From Bradyrhizobium zhengyangense (lineage in GTDB: Bacteria > Pseudomonadota > Alphaproteobacteria > Rhizobiales > Xanthobacteraceae): a stretch of 64,000 nt of DNA. Every line of letters begins with the position of its first letter. Position 1 is the stretch's first letter. The stretch is taken from contig NZ_JAKLUA010000003.1 in assembly GCF_022012435.1 (NCBI RefSeq), positions 451,001 through 515,000 on the forward strand, read 5' to 3'. Both the position numbers and the translations under genes were made by a program. Below are positions 1 to 10,537 of this stretch, piece after piece. The notes under the pieces are model-generated. The model did not search any database. It was given only the letters and a program-made list of their open reading frames with translations, and was not told where the DNA came from.

Positions 1-618
1 TGCGCCTACGCTGCGGGCATCGCGCAGCCAGCTCCACAGGAAGCCGCGGCCATTGCCGCTGCCGCCATGCAGCGCCATCACCAGCGGCCAGGCGCGATCC
101 GGCGTGTAGTATTCGGGCACGTAGACCGAGAAGCCGCCACGGCTGCTGGGCTCATTGTGATCGTGGAAGATGCCGGTGTGCTCGCTGGCCCCGGCCTCTA
201 GTCGTGATAGCAGCTCCTCATTCCCGCGATTGGAGATGTTGAGGAAGAAATTGCTCACTGGCGGGAATTGCACCGACAGCGGATAAAGCGCCTCTTGCGC
301 GCGCGGCAGATGGCGCATCGCGCGGAAGACAGAGACGAGATCGCCATTGCCGCGCTCGACATCGCGGATGCCGGCAAATGCAGTAAGCGTCTCTTTGCAG
401 GCGAGATCGAGCCGCTCGCGAAGCCCGGTGAACTGCTCCGGCCATTCTCCGATCGCCGCGTGCGCACTTTGCAACGCATCGTCAGGCGCGCCGATTGCGT
501 TCATCACCGAGCCGAAGGCCGGCGGATGCAAGTGCCGGGCGAAGTAGCCGAGCGCTTCCAGCGCATTGAGCAATGGCGGCAGCACGGCCACGATGTCGTC
601 AACGACGGCCTCGGTCAT
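1..618 (-). CDS. Phospholipase/carboxylesterase-family alpha/beta hydrolase, partial (3' end outside window)
   Basis: The minus-strand frame opens with ATG at 618, preceded by an AAAGGAAG ribosome-binding site, and stays open for 206 codons to the window edge, so the C-terminus is missing. Residues 1-120 are a family-specific helical N-terminal region. Residues near 150-206 carry the start of an alpha/beta hydrolase core: a strand ending VYVPEYY, then LVMALHGGSGNGRG, the oxyanion-hole HGG signature of phospholipase/carboxylesterase proteins. The nucleophile elbow, Asp and His would lie beyond the edge and cannot be checked. It sits 20 bp downstream of the S1C-like gene on the same strand, so the two are probably co-transcribed. 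The substrate is unknown. An esterase role is inferred from the fold only. Confidence 0.72.
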   Translation of the reverse strand, partial: MTEAVVDDIVAVLPPLLNALEALGYFARHLHPPAFGSVMNAIGAPDDALQSAHAAIGEWPEQFTGLRERLDLACKETLTAFAGIRDVERGNGDLVSVFRAMRHLPRAQEALYPLSVQFPPVSNFFLNISNRGNEELLSRLEAGASEHTGIFHDHNEPSSRGGFSVYVPEYYTPDRAWPLVMALHGGSGNGRGFLWSWLRDARSVGA

Positions 619-638
619 GGCTGCTTCCTTTGGCTGGA

Positions 639-1628
639 TCAATGCAGCTTCGGCGCCTTCAGAAGCTTGAAGCGATCGGTCGACGTCACCGTGACGTCGA
701 AGGTGACGCCTTCATGATGCGCGCTGCCCTGATGATGCACGGTGAGAGGCACGTCGACGCCGGCAGCGCCGAGCGACCACATCTTCTTGTAAAAGCTCGT
801 CTGGCTCGTGACCTTCTCGCCGTCAACGGCAAGGATCACGTCGCCGGTCTTGAGCTCGGCGCGGGCAGCCGGACCGTTGGCGGAGATGCCGATCACCACC
901 ACGCGGTTGTCGATTTCGGTCGAATAGAGCCCGAGCCATGGCCGCGCCGGCTTGTTGACGCGACCGAATTTGCGCAGGTCGTCGAGGATTGGCTTCAACA
1001 GGTCGATCGGCACGACCATGTTGACGTGTTCGGCCTTGCCGTCGCGTTCACGATCGAGTTGGAGCGAGCCGATGCCGATCAATTCGCCGCGCTCGTTGAT
1101 CAGTCCCGTGCCGCCCCAATTCGGATGGGCGGGATAAGTGAACAAGGCCTCGTCGAGCAGATACTCCCAGTATCCGGCGAATTCCTGCTTGGCGACGATC
1201 TGGCTTGCGACCGAACGCGTCCGACCACCGGCGCCGCCGACCACGACGCGGTCGCCGAGCCTGACGCCCGCCGAGGAGCCGAGCGGCAGCGGCTCGACGT
1301 CGAGCCGTCCGAGCGCCTGCACCAGGCCGAAGCCGGTGACGGCATCGAAGCCGAGCACATGTCCCTCCACGACGTGTCCGTCGCCGCGATGAAGCCAGAC
1401 GGATTCCGCCTCGGTGATGAGATAGCCGATCGTGAGCACCAGCCCGTCATCGATCACGACGCCGTTGCCGGCGCGCTCGGTGCCGAGCGTTTCCGCACTG
1501 AAGGCGTCCGGAGGGATGATAGCGTGGAGGCCGACGATGGAAGCGAGCGCACGGTCGAGGTCGAAACCGTAGTCGCTCGCTCGCGGCTGATTTGCCGGCG
1601 GCACTCTCCATTCGGTCAGAACGGTCAT
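639..1628 (-). CDS. S1C (HtrA/DegP-like) family protein with PDZ domain, catalytic triad lost
   Basis: A 329-residue protein with a trypsin-like domain (about 45-215) and a C-terminal PDZ domain (about 228-325, with RPWLGLYS and GDVILAVDG). The start at 1628 is chosen because AGGAGA lies eight bases upstream; the frame continues further upstream without a better site. The catalytic positions of HtrA proteins are substituted: the LTNNH histidine is Y69 (VLTIGYLI), the DLA aspartate is G99 (DAVTGFGL), and the serine of NSGG is W171 (PNWGGTG). There is no obvious signal peptide. It is therefore probably a non-proteolytic scaffold or binding protein. It is followed by an esterase gene in the same transcript. 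The family assignment is firm; the lack of activity is inferred from the missing residues. Confidence 0.82.
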   Translation of the reverse strand: MTVLTEWRVPPANQPRASDYGFDLDRALASIVGLHAIIPPDAFSAETLGTERAGNGVVIDDGLVLTIGYLITEAESVWLHRGDGHVVEGHVLGFDAVTGFGLVQALGRLDVEPLPLGSSAGVRLGDRVVVGGAGGRTRSVASQIVAKQEFAGYWEYLLDEALFTYPAHPNWGGTGLINERGELIGIGSLQLDRERDGKAEHVNMVVPIDLLKPILDDLRKFGRVNKPARPWLGLYSTEIDNRVVVIGISANGPAARAELKTGDVILAVDGEKVTSQTSFYKKMWSLGAAGVDVPLTVHHQGSAHHEGVTFDVTVTSTDRFKLLKAPKLH

Positions 1629-1913
1629 GGAGTTCTCCTGGCTGAGAGCATCGCTCCGCTGTGGCTGCGGAACAACGCGCGAAGCAAGCATAATTTAGGC
1701 CGGAGGAGGCCATCTTGAAAGACTTGACCGCAACTATTCCAGATGTCGTGACGCGAATTTCCGAAGATGACACAAATTGTTCGCCCAAAGTCGGTGGCGG
1801 TTGGCCATTCGGCACGAACCGCATGGCTGCTGTCCCGCGAGGTGCTAGGCGGGCTTCAATGAAGCTGCTAACGGTTGCCGCTTCGCTTGACCAAGAGATC
1901 ACGGACGGCAACC

Positions 1914-3332
1914 ATGGACAATCGCAGCGACATCTGGCGTGGCATCGACACGATCAAGGGGCGTTTCATCGACCTCAGCGACAAGGTCTGGGGCATGCCC
2001 GAGGTCTGCTACACCGAAGCGCGCTCGTCCGCCGAGCATCTCGCTGAGCTGCGCCACCAGGGTTTCCGCATCACCGAGAAGGTGGCGGGTATTCCGACGG
2101 CGGTGATGGGCGAATGGGGCGAGGGCGGCCCGGTCATCGCCTTCATGGGCGAATACGATGCGCTGCCAGGCCTCAGCCAGGAGGCGGGTGTTGCCGAACA
2201 CCGTCCGGTCGAGACCGGCGGTCACGGTCATGGTTGCGGTCACAATCTGCTCGGCTCGGCGGCGCTGCTCGCTGCGACCGCGGTCAAGGACTGGCTCGCC
2301 GAAAACAAGGTGCCCGGCCGCGTGCGCTATTACGGCTGCCCGGCGGAAGAAGGCGGCGCGGCCAAAGCCTTCATGGTGCGCTCGGGCGCGTTCGAGGACG
2401 CCGATATCGCCATTACCTGGCATCCGCACAGTTTCTGGGAAGTCGCGGTGACGCCGTCGCTCGCCAATACCCGCGCCGACTTCACCTTCACCGGCCGCAC
2501 TTCGCATGCGGCGGCTTCGCCCCATCTCGGCCGCTCCGCGCTCGACGCGGTCGAGCTGATGAATGTCGGCGTGAACTACATGCGCGAGCACATGCCGAGC
2601 GATGCGCGCGTGCATTACGCGCTGCTGGACACCGGCGGCATTGCGCCCAACGTGGTGCAGGCCCATGCCCGCGTGCGCTATTCCATTCGCGCCCGGGACC
2701 TTCCCGGCATGAACGAGCTCGTCGGGCGCGTCAGCAAGATCGCGGAGGGCGCGGCCTTGATGACCGAGACCAAGGTCGAGATGAAGATCATCTCCGCGGT
2801 TTCCAACATCCTGCCGAACACGCCGCTGGAGCAGGCGCTGCATCGGGTCATGGAAGAACTCGGACCGCCGCATTTCGACGACACCGACAAGGGCTTTGCC
2901 AGCGAGATCCGCGCGACGCTGACCGACAAGGACATCGCGTCGGTCTATTACGCGATCGGCATGGAGCCGACGGAGCGGCCGCTGGCTGACTTCCTGGTGC
3001 CGCTGGATGCCAAGCGCAACCCGTTAGTCGGTTCGACCGATGTGGGTGATGTCAGCTGGGTCGTGCCGACCGTGCAGGTACACGCACCGACGGTTGCAAT
3101 CGGCACGCCGTTCCACACTTGGCAGGTGGTGGCGCAGGGCAAGAGCGCTCACGCCCACAAGGCGATGGTGCAGGCGGCCAAGGCTATGGCCGGCCTCGGC
3201 ATCAAGGCGTTGACTGAACCGGAACTGATCAAGGCTGCGAAGGCCGATTTGACGAAGCGGACGGCCAAGACGCCTTATGTCTGCCCGCTGCCGGACCACG
3301 TCGCGCCGCCGCTCAATATGTCCGTAGCGTAG
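1914..3332 (+). CDS. M20 family amidohydrolase, AbgB-like (p-aminobenzoyl-glutamate hydrolase subunit B type)
   Basis: A 472-residue M20D-type metallo-amidohydrolase. The ATG at 1914 begins MDNRSDIW; the frame runs upstream but without family similarity. Metal-site motifs are visible: GEYDALPGL (about 75-85), GGHGHGCGHN (about 100-110), PAEEGGAAK (about 145-153) and WHPHS (about 172). The dimerisation (lid) domain follows from about 190, beginning DFTFTGRTSHAAASP. AbgB-like enzymes cleave amide bonds of acylated amino acids such as p-aminobenzoyl-glutamate or indole-acetyl conjugates, in the cytoplasm. The gene lies 263 bp upstream of a complete Dpp-type importer on the same strand, suggesting that imported peptide-like or conjugated substrates are hydrolysed here. 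The exact substrate cannot be read from the sequence. Confidence 0.85.
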   Translation: MDNRSDIWRGIDTIKGRFIDLSDKVWGMPEVCYTEARSSAEHLAELRHQGFRITEKVAGIPTAVMGEWGEGGPVIAFMGEYDALPGLSQEAGVAEHRPVETGGHGHGCGHNLLGSAALLAATAVKDWLAENKVPGRVRYYGCPAEEGGAAKAFMVRSGAFEDADIAITWHPHSFWEVAVTPSLANTRADFTFTGRTSHAAASPHLGRSALDAVELMNVGVNYMREHMPSDARVHYALLDTGGIAPNVVQAHARVRYSIRARDLPGMNELVGRVSKIAEGAALMTETKVEMKIISAVSNILPNTPLEQALHRVMEELGPPHFDDTDKGFASEIRATLTDKDIASVYYAIGMEPTERPLADFLVPLDAKRNPLVGSTDVGDVSWVVPTVQVHAPTVAIGTPFHTWQVVAQGKSAHAHKAMVQAAKAMAGLGIKALTEPELIKAAKADLTKRTAKTPYVCPLPDHVAPPLNMSVA

Positions 3333-3595
3333 AATTCCATCTCGATACTTCGTCTGATCTCGCGAACAAATTTTTCGCAGTGCAACTAGGTTTCCAGCGG
3401 ATTTTGGCGCTGGTATGCCGAACCGTTGGGCTGCGGAATGAAGTTTTGCCCAACAGACAGCCAGAACATCGTTTGCACACACACGGCTGCAGTTGACGTG
3501 CGGCCTATTCGGTGTGCCATCTACCGCCAGCCAAAACCCGGTGGCCGTTCCGCGCGGCCGCCTACAAGCATATGGGAACCAGACGGGGGACAACC

Positions 3596-5386
3596 ATGCT
3601 GGACAAAGAACTGCGTTCGATGATCGGTAAGGTGAAGGACGGGCGGATGGATCGCCGCGCCTTCATTCAGCGCTTGGCCGCGGTCGGCCTCACCGCCCCC
3701 CTGGCGAATCAGATTCTCGCCATCGGCGGCGTCGCCATGGCCCAGAGCCCGTCGCCATATCCCCCGACCAAGCGCGGCGGCGGTGGCCCGCTCAAGCTGT
3801 TGTGGTGGCAAGGACCGACCTTGCTCAATCCGCATTTCGCCACCGGCACCAAGGATCAGGATGGCTCGCGTCTGTTCTATGAGCCGCTCGCCAGCTGGGA
3901 TGTCGACGGCCACCTCAATCCGATCCTCGCCGCCGAGATCCCGTCAATCAAGAATGGCGGCCTTACCGCTGACGGCAAGTCGGTGACCTGGAAGATCAAG
4001 CCCGGTGTCAAATGGCACGACGGCAAACCCCTGACGGCCGACGATTTCGTCTTTACCTGGGCTTATGTCAGCGACCCTGCCACGGCGGCCGTCTCCATCA
4101 GCACCTATGCCGACATGACGGTCGAAAAGGTGGATGACTTGACCATCCGTATCCTGTTCAAGAATCCGACTCCGTTCTGGGCGAATGCGTTCGTCGGCGC
4201 CTATGGATGCGTTATCCCGAAACATCTGTTTGCGGACTACAAGGGATCGAAGTCCCGCGAAGCGCCGGCCAACCTGGCTCCGGTCGGCACCGGCCCCTAC
4301 AAGTTCGTCGAGTTCAAGCCGGGCGACCTGATCCGCGGTGAGCTCAATCCCGACTACCACATGCCCAACCGTCCACATTTCGACACCATTGAGATGAAGG
4401 GGGGCGGCGATGCCGTCTCCGCGGCGCGAGCGGTGATCCAGACCGGCGAGTTCGATTTCGCCTGGAACATGCAGGTCGAGGACGAAGTGCTGCTGCGTCT
4501 CGAGAAGGGTGGCAAGGGCAAGACCACCTATGCCGTGGGCGGCGACATCGAGTTCATTGCGATCAACTTCACCGATCCGAACACCGAGGTCGATGGTGAG
4601 CGGTCCTCGATGAAGACCAAGCACCCGATTCTGTCGGACCTCGCGGTCCGTCAGGCGCTCGCGTTGCTGGTCGACCGCGAGTCCGTCAAGAAGGCGATTT
4701 ACGGCCGCGCCGGTCGCACCACCGCGAACTACCTCAATGGTCCCGACGACTTCGTGTCCAAGAACACCAAATGGGAGTTCAGCGTCGACAAGGCGATCGC
4801 GCTGCTGGAGAAGGCCGGATGGAAGGCCGGTGCCGACGGCATCCGGGAGAAGGACGGCAAGAAGCTGAAGTTCGTCTACCAGACCTCGATCAACGGTCCG
4901 CGCCAGAAGACTCAGGCGATCGTCAAGCAGGCCTGCCAGAAGGCGGGCATCGACGTCGAGCTGAAATCGGTCGTCGCCTCGGTGTTCTTCTCCTCCGACG
5001 TCGCCAATCCCGACACCTACTCGAAGTTCTACACCGACATCGAGGAGTTCCAGATCCCGATGACGCAGCCGGATCCTGCGCTGCACATGAAGCGCTACAC
5101 CTCGAGCCAGATCGCCAGCAAAGACAACAAATGGCAAGGGCAGAACTTCCCGCGCTGGGTCAACAAGGATTACGACGCCGCGATTGAGGCTGCGGAGACC
5201 GAGACCGACCCGGTCAAGCGGGCCGCGCTCTACATCAAGTGCAATGACATGCTGTGGCAGGAAACCGTATTCATCCCGGTGATGCACCGCCTGACGGTGG
5301 ATGCCTGCGCCACCACGCTGCAGCCGGTCGTCTCGGGCTGGGCCAACCGGACCGACAACATCCAGGACTGGTACAGGGGAGCATGA
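3596..5386 (+). CDS. Peptide ABC transporter substrate-binding protein (SBP family 5), Tat-exported
   Basis: A 596-residue family 5 extracellular solute-binding protein. The ATG at 3596 follows GGGGGAC. The N-terminus has a twin-arginine signal: DRRAFIQRLAAVG at residues 19-31, then a hydrophobic stretch ending GGVAMAQ near residue 50, so export of a folded protein to the periplasm is likely. The body shows the typical DppA/OppA features: WKIKPGVKWHDGKPLTADD near 140-160 and a VRQALALLVDRE helix in domain III. It heads an operon followed at once by two permeases and two ATPases. Family 5 proteins bind di- or oligopeptides, nickel or opines; the preceding AbgB-like amidohydrolase favours an amino-acid conjugate, which is inference. 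Confidence 0.9.
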   Translation: MLDKELRSMIGKVKDGRMDRRAFIQRLAAVGLTAPLANQILAIGGVAMAQSPSPYPPTKRGGGGPLKLLWWQGPTLLNPHFATGTKDQDGSRLFYEPLASWDVDGHLNPILAAEIPSIKNGGLTADGKSVTWKIKPGVKWHDGKPLTADDFVFTWAYVSDPATAAVSISTYADMTVEKVDDLTIRILFKNPTPFWANAFVGAYGCVIPKHLFADYKGSKSREAPANLAPVGTGPYKFVEFKPGDLIRGELNPDYHMPNRPHFDTIEMKGGGDAVSAARAVIQTGEFDFAWNMQVEDEVLLRLEKGGKGKTTYAVGGDIEFIAINFTDPNTEVDGERSSMKTKHPILSDLAVRQALALLVDRESVKKAIYGRAGRTTANYLNGPDDFVSKNTKWEFSVDKAIALLEKAGWKAGADGIREKDGKKLKFVYQTSINGPRQKTQAIVKQACQKAGIDVELKSVVASVFFSSDVANPDTYSKFYTDIEEFQIPMTQPDPALHMKRYTSSQIASKDNKWQGQNFPRWVNKDYDAAIEAAETETDPVKRAALYIKCNDMLWQETVFIPVMHRLTVDACATTLQPVVSGWANRTDNIQDWYRGA

Positions 5387-5415
5387 TCGCGCGGGCATAG
5401 ACGGGATTCTTCCCC

Positions 5416-6375
5416 ATGAGCCAGTATGTCCTGCGCCGCCTTCTGATCGCTATTCCGAGCCTGCTCGGCATTTCGGCGGTCCTGTTCTTCGTGCTGGCTC
5501 TTGCGCCCGGCGATCCGTTTTCGGAGTTGGCGACCAATCCGAACGTGCCACCCGAAGTGCAGGCTGCACTTCGGGCCAGGTTCGGCCTCGACGATCCGAT
5601 CTATCTCCGCTACCTGCACTGGCTCTCTGCCATGGCGCATGGGGATTGGGGCTTCTCCTTCGTCAGCAGGATGGACGTCGACAGGCTGATCCTCCAGCGC
5701 CTGCCGGCCACGCTCTACGTGATCGGCTCCGCGCAGGTCCTGGCGCTCCTGATCGCAATCCCCGTCGGGGTCTACGCCGCCACAAAGCCCTATTCGCTGT
5801 TCGACCAGATCGCGAATACGCTCGCCTTCATCGGCTTCTCGCTGCCGACCTTCTTCACCGGTCTCCTGTTCATCCTAATCTTCTCGGTGACGCTGGACTG
5901 GCTGCCCTTTGTCTACACCACCGACATCAAGGCCACCGGCATCCGCTGGGTGCTGGAGATGATCCGTCAGGCCATCATGCCCGTGGCGGTGCTCGGCCTG
6001 TTCCAGGCGGCATCGATGACGCGCTTCGTCCGTTCGGCGATGCTCGACGTCATCAGGCTTGACTACGTCACCACGGCGCGCGCCAAGGGTCTCGGCCAGG
6101 CCAAGGTCATCGTCAAGCACGTGATGCGCAACGCCATGATCCCGGTCGTCACGCTGATTGCGCTGCAGATGCCCGCCGTGTTCGGCGGCGCCATCGTCAC
6201 CGAGCAGATCTTCCGTATTCCTGGCATCGGATCGCTGCTGATCTCCTCCATCCTTTCCAACGACACGCCGGTGGTGATGGCCGTCACTTTCGTCTTCGCC
6301 TGCCTTGTCGTGCTGTTCAATCTCATCGCGGACGTCCTGTATGGCTGGCTTGATCCTCGCATCTCCCTCCGCTAA
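5416..6375 (+). CDS. ABC transporter permease, DppB/OppB type
   Basis: A 319-residue inner-membrane permease of the binding-protein-dependent transport family. It begins MSQYVLRRLLIAIPSLLGIS, the classic N-terminal helix of DppB-like subunits, and shows the EAA-loop region TTARAKGLGQAKVIVKHVMRNA, which docks on the ATPases (about residues 217-238). Around six transmembrane segments are apparent. It begins 29 bp after the substrate-binding protein stop and its 3' end overlaps the next permease by 35 bp, so the two are probably translationally coupled. Confidence 0.92.
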   Translation: MSQYVLRRLLIAIPSLLGISAVLFFVLALAPGDPFSELATNPNVPPEVQAALRARFGLDDPIYLRYLHWLSAMAHGDWGFSFVSRMDVDRLILQRLPATLYVIGSAQVLALLIAIPVGVYAATKPYSLFDQIANTLAFIGFSLPTFFTGLLFILIFSVTLDWLPFVYTTDIKATGIRWVLEMIRQAIMPVAVLGLFQAASMTRFVRSAMLDVIRLDYVTTARAKGLGQAKVIVKHVMRNAMIPVVTLIALQMPAVFGGAIVTEQIFRIPGIGSLLISSILSNDTPVVMAVTFVFACLVVLFNLIADVLYGWLDPRISLR

Positions 6376-7257
6376 GCGGGGCGTCTACTCGCCCTGGCGC
6401 GAGACGTGGCGGCGCTATAGCCGCCACAAGCTCGCCGTGGTCAGCGCCTTCCTGCTTCTCGTTCTGATTTTGGCCGTCGTCGTCGGCCCTTTGATCTGGC
6501 GCGTCAAGATCAACGACATCGACATCGTCGCCGGCCTGCAGGGGCCGTCGCTCGCCCATCCCTTCGGCACCGACGATCTCGGCCAGGACATCCTGGCGCG
6601 CATGATCTATGGCGGCCGCATCTCGCTTGCCGTCGGGCTTGCCGCGATGCTGGTGTCGGTGGTCATCGGCACGCTGGTTGGCGCGCTGGCCGGCATGTCG
6701 CGCGGCGCGCTCGGGCACGGTCTGATGTGGCTCACCGACCTCTTTCTGTCGCTGCCGCAGCTGCCGCTGCTGCTGATGCTGATCTATCTGTTTCGCGACG
6801 GGCTGAAAGCGATGTTCGGTCCCGAGGGTGGCATCTTCATCCTGATCGTGCTCGTGATCGGCGGCCTGCGCTGGATGCCGGTGGCGCGCCTCGTCCGTGC
6901 ACAGTTCCTGTCGATCCGTGAGAAGGAGTTTGTCGAGGCCGCGCGTGCGCTCGGCGCGAGCCCGGTGCGGCAGGTGGTGAAGCACATCCTGCCCAATGCG
7001 CTCGGCCCGGTCATCATCGCCGGCACCATCGACGTTGCCGCCGCGATCATCGCGGAATCGACGCTGTCCTTTCTTGGTCTCGGCTTCCCGCCCGATACCC
7101 CGACCTGGGGCCGGCTGCTGTTCGACGCCAAGGACTTCCTCGACATCGGCCCGCACTGGGCCCTGTTTCCGGGCGGCGCGATCTTCATCGCGGTGGTCGC
7201 CATCAACTTCATCGGCGACGGTCTGCGCGATGCACTCGATGCGCGACGGGTGATCTG

Positions 7258-7258
<1 letters not shown>
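6341..7258 (+). CDS. ABC transporter permease, DppC/OppC type
   Basis: A 305-residue second permease of the importer. The ATG at 6341 lies inside the 3' end of the first permease (35-bp overlap). The N-terminus carries the OppC_N-type segment ([17 protein letters not shown], then a long hydrophobic helix). Next comes [21 protein letters not shown], a hallmark of DppC proteins, and the EAA loop [20 protein letters not shown] at about residues 196-215. The C-terminus contains the usual [18 protein letters not shown] block. It pairs with the DppB-like subunit to form the membrane channel. The stop codon shares one base with the next start (TGATG). Confidence 0.92.
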
Positions 7259-8249
<991 letters not shown>

Positions 8250-8253
<4 letters not shown>

Positions 8254-9218
8254 GCGAGCCCTTGCTCCGCGTCAGCGGCCTGAAGAAATATTTCCCCGTG
8301 CTCGGCGGCCTGTTGTCGCGCCAGGTCGGCACTGTCTATGCGGTCGATGGCGTGTCGTTCTCCGTCAATCGCGGCGAGACTCTTGGTCTCGTCGGCGAAT
8401 CCGGCTGCGGCAAGTCGACGACGGGGCGCTGCGTGCTGCGCCTGATCGAGCCGACTGACGGCGAAGTCACCTTCGACGGCCAGGACGTGCGCCAACTCGG
8501 CGGCAACGATTTGCGCGCGATGCGGCGAAACATGCAGCTGGTGTTCCAGGATCCGTTCGCCTCGCTCAATCCGCGCATGACGGTCGGCTCCATCCTCGGC
8601 GAGGCCTTCACCATCCACAATCTGGCAGCCAATGCCAGGGAGCGGGAGGAACGCGTCGCGGGCTTGCTGGTCAAGGTCGGCCTCAAGGCCGAGCACATGC
8701 GACGTTATCCTCACGAATTCTCCGGCGGCCAGCGTCAGCGCATCGTGATCGCGCGGGCGCTCGCGGTCGAGCCGAAGCTGATCGTCTGCGACGAGCCGGT
8801 ATCCGCGCTCGACGTCTCGATCCAGGCGCAAGTCATCAATCTGCTGGAAGATCTCCAGGCCGAGCTGAACCTCACTTATCTCTTCGTGGCGCACGACCTG
8901 TCGGTGGTCGAGCACATCTCCGACCGCGTCGCGGTGATGTATCTCGGCCGTATCGTCGAGCTGGCGAAGGCCAGCGATCTCTATCGCAATCCGCAGCATC
9001 CCTATACCAAGGCGCTGCTCTCTGCCGTGCCGGTGCCGGATCCCAAGCTCAAGCGCAACCGCATCCGCCTCAAGGGAGACGTGCCGAGCCCGATGAAACC
9101 GCCGTCGGGCTGCCACTTCCACACCCGCTGCCCGATTGCCCAGCCCCGCTGCGCCGAAGCCGCGCCGGAGCTGAAGGAAGGCACAGGTGGGCATTTCGTG
9201 GCATGTCATCTGGCCTGA
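8250..9218 (+). CDS. ABC transporter ATP-binding protein, DppF/OppF type
   Basis: A 322-residue second ATPase of the importer. Walker [10 protein letters not shown] (about 49-57), [15 protein letters not shown]-loop, FSGGQRQR signature, [11 protein letters not shown]alker B and VAHDLSVV H-loop are all intact. The C-terminal segment [15 protein letters not shown] is the cysteine-containing oligopeptide/dipeptide transporter tail. The start codon overlaps the DppD-like stop (ATGA). It completes a five-gene SBP-permease-permease-ATPase-ATPase operon with no missing component. An MFS gene follows after 65 bp on the same strand and may share the transcript. Confidence 0.93.
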
Positions 9219-9283
9219 AGTTGCGCGGTGCATAGGTCCTTGGAGGCCTTGATCGCGAGGGATGGACTGGCGTAGGGGGACGT

Positions 9284-10531
9284 ATGAGCCAGGTACAGGA
9301 CGTCACTCTCGGCGCGATTGATACGGCCCCGACCGATCGCGATGCGGAAGCGCGCCGGGCGCTGTGGGGATCGGCGCTCGGCTACGCCATGGATGGGTTC
9401 GACCTCCTCATCCTCGGCTTCATGCTGACGGCGATTTCGAAGGACCTTCATCTCACGCAGCCGCAAGCGGCCTCGCTGGTGACAGGAACGCTGGTCGGCG
9501 CGGTCGTCGGCGGCGTCGGCTTCGGCATGCTGTCGGACCGGCTTGGCCGCGTTCGGGTTCTGACCTGGAGTATCGTCCTGTTCGCGATCTTCACCGGCCT
9601 CTGCGCGCTGGCGCAGGGCTATTGGGACCTCCTGGCTTATCGGGCCGTCGCCGGCATCGGCCTCGGCGGCGAGTTCGGCATCGGCATGGCGCTGGTGGCG
9701 GAGGCCTGGCCTGCGAGCAAGCGCGCGCGGGCAACGTCTTACGTGGGGCTTGGCTGGCAGTTCGGCGTGCTCATGGCGGCGCTGGTGACGCCGGTCCTGT
9801 TACCGGTCATCGGCTGGCGCGGGATGTTCGCGCTCGGCGTGTTTCCGGCGGTGATCGCATACGTGATCCGGCGCAAGCTGCACGAGCCTGACGTCTTCAT
9901 CGCGCATCAGGCAAAGGCTGCAGATGCCGGTTCGTCACTTCGTGCGCTCGTGGTCGATGCGGAGACGACCCGGATCGGCATCGGCATGATCATCCTCTGC
10001 TCCGTGCAGAATTTCGGCTATTACGGCATCATGATCTGGCTGCCGAACTATCTCTCGACGCGGTTCGGCTATGGCCTGACGCAATCGGCGCTCTGGACCG
10101 CGGTGACGATTGCCGGGATGGCGCTCGGCATCTTCCTGTTCGGTCATGCGGCCGACCGTTTCGGCCGTCGTCCCGCGTTCCTGACCTACATGCTGGGCGC
10201 GGCCATCATGGTGGTGGTCTATTCGCAGTTGACATCCGCCGGTGCGCTGCTGATCGGCGGAGCGGTGATGGGCTTCTTCGTCAACGGCATGCTCGGTGGC
10301 TACGGTGCGCTGATGAGCGAGCTTTATCCGACCGCGGCGCGCGCCACTGCGCAGAACGTGTTCTTCAACATCGGTCGAGCGGTCGCCGGCTTCGGCCCGC
10401 TGGTGGTCGGCATCGTCAGTGCCGCCTACGGCTTTCCAACCGCGATCGCAGGTCTTGCGCTGCTATATCTCATCGACATCGTGGCGTTGCTCGTGCTGAT
10501 CCCGGAGCGGCGCGGCGTCGATCTCGCCTGA
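9284..10531 (+). CDS. MFS transporter, metabolite:H+ symporter (AAHS-like)
   Basis: A 415-residue major facilitator protein with about twelve hydrophobic segments. The ATG at 9284 follows TAGGGGGACGT. Helix 1 has YAMDGFDLLILGFML, whose acidic residue is typical of aromatic-acid and sugar:H+ symporters. The loop 2-3 motif A reads GMLSDRLGRVRVL, and its second copy between helices 8 and 9 reads GHAADRFGRRPAFL. A YRAVAGIGLGGEFGIGM stretch matches the motif B region. It probably imports an organic acid or similar metabolite. Position directly behind the Dpp-type operon suggests a shared catabolic context, but the substrate cannot be told from the sequence. It converges on the HAD hydrolase gene with a 6-bp gap. 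Confidence 0.87.
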   Translation: MSQVQDVTLGAIDTAPTDRDAEARRALWGSALGYAMDGFDLLILGFMLTAISKDLHLTQPQAASLVTGTLVGAVVGGVGFGMLSDRLGRVRVLTWSIVLFAIFTGLCALAQGYWDLLAYRAVAGIGLGGEFGIGMALVAEAWPASKRARATSYVGLGWQFGVLMAALVTPVLLPVIGWRGMFALGVFPAVIAYVIRRKLHEPDVFIAHQAKAADAGSSLRALVVDAETTRIGIGMIILCSVQNFGYYGIMIWLPNYLSTRFGYGLTQSALWTAVTIAGMALGIFLFGHAADRFGRRPAFLTYMLGAAIMVVVYSQLTSAGALLIGGAVMGFFVNGMLGGYGALMSELYPTAARATAQNVFFNIGRAVAGFGPLVVGIVSAAYGFPTAIAGLALLYLIDIVALLVLIPERRGVDLA

Positions 10532-10537
10532 CGTCGT

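Noticed and set aside
573..1718. A 381-codon plus-strand frame over the S1C-like gene
   Set aside because: It is antisense to a protein with recognisable S1C and PDZ sequence. The translation is His/Asp/Arg-biased and matches nothing I know.
3944..5398. A 484-codon open frame antisense to the substrate-binding protein
   Set aside because: Same cause: an antisense shadow of a well-supported gene, with no ribosome site or recognisable domain.
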